Assembly: GCA_945881885.1 (NCBI GenBank)
Contig: CAMCVI010000004.1
Span: forward strand, 99,740-163,739
Source of the DNA: Chryseobacterium gleum
Lineage (GTDB): Bacteria > Bacteroidota > Bacteroidia > Flavobacteriales > Flavobacteriaceae
DNA length: 64,000 nucleotides
Direction of reading: 5' to 3'
The notes under the pieces were generated by a model. It did no database searches. It worked only from the letters and a program-made list of their open reading frames with translations, and was not told the origin of the DNA. The translations under genes and the position numbers were made by a program. Shown piece by piece: positions 62,057 to 64,000 of the stretch (positions are counted from its first letter, which is position 1; every line of letters starts with the position of its first letter).

Positions 62057-64000
62057 TTAATTTTCAGTTGACATCGTTACCAATACATTGGTGCCTGCAA
62101 CCACAAATCGATACAAATGAATTTTGCCAATTGTTCTATTAGAGGTTCCCATATATCTAATTGTAAATCCTACTGGCAACGTAAAGCTCACACTATTTGA
62201 AACATTATTGGCTGTGGTAACTAAATTATATACACCTCCGTCTTTAATATTTGTTAAAGAAATCGCATTACTTGTTGCTGATGTAAAGGCTATATTACTT
62301 AATGAAAAGTCAATAGTAGTATCAGATACCTCGTCATTTGAGGAAGCATTAGTATAGGCGCCGTTAACTTGTAATTTTGCGCCTGTATCTGTGGTAGTAC
62401 CCAAAAGTAAATTGCCAAAAACACTAACTACAGTTCCATTATCAGAAATATTTGAATTACCTACTGTTGAAGTTCCTGTAAATTTAGGCAGTGTATTTGT
62501 AGTTCCTGTTCCAGTAACTGGATTAGTTAACGCATTTTGTTTCAAATCCAATGCAGCTTGAGTCAGTGTAGAAATAGGTTTACTTGCATCCGAAGTGTTA
62601 TCTATATTACTTAAACCAACCATGGTTTTGTTAATTCCTGATACTATACCGGTAAAGGTTGGAGAATCAGACAAAACTAATTTTCCAGTTCCTGTTTCAT
62701 CAGAAATAACTCCAGCCAATTCAGTTGAAGTGGTCGCAGCCAATACATTTAATTTATTGGTAGTATACACACCATTTGTTACGGTGGCGGCATTACCTGA
62801 AATAGAACCTCCAATAGTGTTACTAAATGTTTTTGACCCTGCAAACGTTTGATTCCCCGTGGTAACAACACCACCATTAGAAGCATTTGCTGGAGCAAGG
62901 TTTAATACTCCTGTAGTTATGGTAGCACCATTTGCATTTGAAGAAGCACTTATAGCACCTACGGTAACTCCACTGGATACTGATCCATTTGCCATTAAAT
63001 ATTGTGTAGATGTTCCAGTAGGTGTTTTGAATCCAGAGCCTGTGTAGGAACCGCTAGTATTTACTTTAGTTACACTTAAGTTTCCTAGTTGAATAGTGTT
63101 ATTTGTTTCTACTTGAGCGCCAAAACCAATGGCAGTTGCATTTGAAACAGTTGCTCCTGCACTAGTAGTTTTAGCTTGAGTTCCTAAAAAAGTATTATCA
63201 GAACCTGTGGTTAATCCCTCTCCCGAACGGTATCCTACTCCAACATTATTGTTCCCGGAAGTACTAATTAAAGATTGGTTACCAATACCAGTATTGTTTT
63301 TTCCAGTGGCTACACTAAACATAGTCTCAGCTCCTACCGAAGTGTTTCCATCTCCGGTTGTCAAGCCTAACATACTATTATAACCAACGCCTGTATTATT
63401 ATCATAACTTGTACCCGAATAGTTCCTTAAAGCGCGAACTCCTACAGCAGTATTTCGAGTTCCGATAGCGTTGCTTGAATTTAATGCTTCGAAACCAATA
63501 GCCGTATTGTGTTCATTTTGGCCGGCACCTTTACCTATTGTCAAGCCGTTTACTACTATATCAGAAACAAACGATTTATTCCCAGCAAATGTTTGGTCTG
63601 AAGTGGTAACAATACCACCATTATTTCCATCGGCAGGAGCAAGGTTTAATTCGCCTGCAGTTACAGTTGCGCCATTTGAATCTGAAGAAGTGCTAATAGG
63701 GCCTATGATAACAGTTGCGTCACTTCCAGCGGGTCCTTGTAGACCAATATCTCCTTGAAGTCCCTGAGGTCCAATTTCGCCTTGGATCCCTTGTGGACCA
63801 ACTGCACCATCAGTACCATTTGTTCCAGCTAAACCTTGAATACCTTGTGGGCCTTGAGGACCAACTGCGCCATCAAGTCCATTTATTCCGTTTATTCCAG
63901 CGGGTCCAGCAGGTCCCACTAAATTAGTACCAGTTGAAGGCCAAGCCCCTGATGCTTTTGGTCCATAAATAGTATTTGTCGTTGTATTAATGAAAAAATC
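62057..64000 (-). CDS. Collagen-like / head-repeat surface protein, partial (5' end outside window)
   Basis: The frame is open to the right edge; the GTG at 63919 sometimes taken as a start is internal, because DFFINTTTNTIYGPKASG precedes it in frame. From that point there are 22 uninterrupted Gly-X-Y triplets (collagen-like), then a module with SNGATVTAGELNLAPADG, then about 150 residues of trimeric-adhesin head-like repeats (NTAIGFEAL, NTAVGVRAL, NTGVGYNSM, NTSVGAETM). A second copy of the module follows (NANGATITTGVLNLAPANA), then a beta-rich C-terminal part. There is no YadA anchor or T9SS sorting domain. Likely a fibrous surface or phage-tail-fibre-like protein. Confidence 0.75.
   Translation of the reverse strand, partial: DFFINTTTNTIYGPKASGAWPSTGTNLVGPAGPAGINGINGLDGAVGPQGPQGIQGLAGTNGTDGAVGPQGIQGEIGPQGLQGDIGLQGPAGSDATVIIGPISTSSDSNGATVTAGELNLAPADGNNGGIVTTSDQTFAGNKSFVSDIVVNGLTIGKGAGQNEHNTAIGFEALNSSNAIGTRNTAVGVRALRNYSGTSYDNNTGVGYNSMLGLTTGDGNTSVGAETMFSVATGKNNTGIGNQSLISTSGNNNVGVGYRSGEGLTTGSDNTFLGTQAKTTSAGATVSNATAIGFGAQVETNNTIQLGNLSVTKVNTSGSYTGSGFKTPTGTSTQYLMANGSVSSGVTVGAISASSNANGATITTGVLNLAPANASNGGVVTTGNQTFAGSKTFSNTIGGSISGNAATVTNGVYTTNKLNVLAATTSTELAGVISDETGTGKLVLSDSPTFTGIVSGINKTMVGLSNIDNTSDASKPISTLTQAALDLKQNALTNPVTGTGTTNTLPKFTGTSTVGNSNISDNGTVVSVFGNLLLGTTTDTGAKLQVNGAYTNASSNDEVSDTTIDFSLSNIAFTSATSNAISLTNIKDGGVYNLVTTANNVSNSVSFTLPVGFTIRYMGTSNRTIGKIHLYRFVVAGTNVLVTMSTEN

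Noticed and set aside
62124..63927. Plus-strand open frames opposite the surface protein
   Set aside because: They mirror the repetitive minus-strand gene; their protein sequences are Pro/Val/Leu-rich antisense products without any family match.

Overview
The window is a chromosomal segment of a flavobacterium (Bacteroidota, Flavobacteriaceae, Flavobacterium or a close relative). The DNA is AT-rich and starts are preceded by A-rich stretches rather than Shine-Dalgarno sequences. Many genes have the TTG-N(17-23)-TAnnTTTG type of promoter known from Bacteroidota. The gliding and type IX secretion genes gldK-gldL-gldM-gldN, a secreted protease with a type IX C-terminal sorting domain, a split methionine synthase and an S46 peptidase all fit this lineage. 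Most of the window is core chromosome. No insertion sequence, phage module or CRISPR array was seen.

Layout. 1-1.7 kb: 3' part of fba and accD. 1.7-8.3 kb: a methionine/SAM cluster, with metK on the minus strand facing away from metH1-metH2-metF. The 550-bp gap between them carries a SAM-II aptamer in front of metK and a SAM-I aptamer in front of metH1. 8.3-13.7 kb: a PagL-like outer-membrane deacylase, an adhesin-type lipoprotein, a GldA-like ATPase and a tetR-aarF-SDR operon. 13.7-18.2 kb: DAHP synthase/chorismate mutase (behind a terminator-containing leader), rsgA, dtd, a small membrane protein, mazG and aroA. 18.2-27.7 kb: mlaE/mlaF, a glycosyltransferase, a methyltransferase, an amidohydrolase, a FabH-like synthase, gcvP and a UbiA-like membrane protein. 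27.6-35.3 kb: dcp, a candidate small RNA, purK-purE, a helical-repeat protein, adk, a CNNM/CorC protein and obg. 35.3-45.3 kb: the type IX cargo protease, an S46 peptidase, a palindromic repeat cluster, an ABC-F protein, a DUF983 protein, an FAD oxidoreductase and a small accessory cluster with a secreted retropepsin-like protein. 45.3-53.8 kb: gldKLMN, an arginase-fold protein with a damaged metal site, and topA. 54-60.7 kb: miaB, a sigma-54 activator, lptE, a TPR protein, secG and groES-groEL. 60.8-64 kb: a DUF2490 protein, initiator tRNA-Met and a collagen-like/head-repeat surface protein running off the right edge.

How the parts work together. metK makes SAM, and metH1/metH2/metF regenerate methionine; both arms appear to sense SAM through different RNA folds. 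GldK-N form the ring and motor of type IX secretion, which would export the M43-type protease. The DAHP synthase/chorismate mutase and aroA belong to aromatic synthesis, purK/purE/adk to purines, and mlaEF/lptE/PagL-like to outer-membrane lipid handling.

The points most worth following are the paired SAM riboswitches of different class, the terminator only 10-15 nt before the DAHP synthase start, an orphan promoter-terminator pair at 29.8 kb, the nested palindromic repeat at 39.0-39.3 kb, and hairpin-forming word-repeat spacers that recur between genes and also enter coding sequence.
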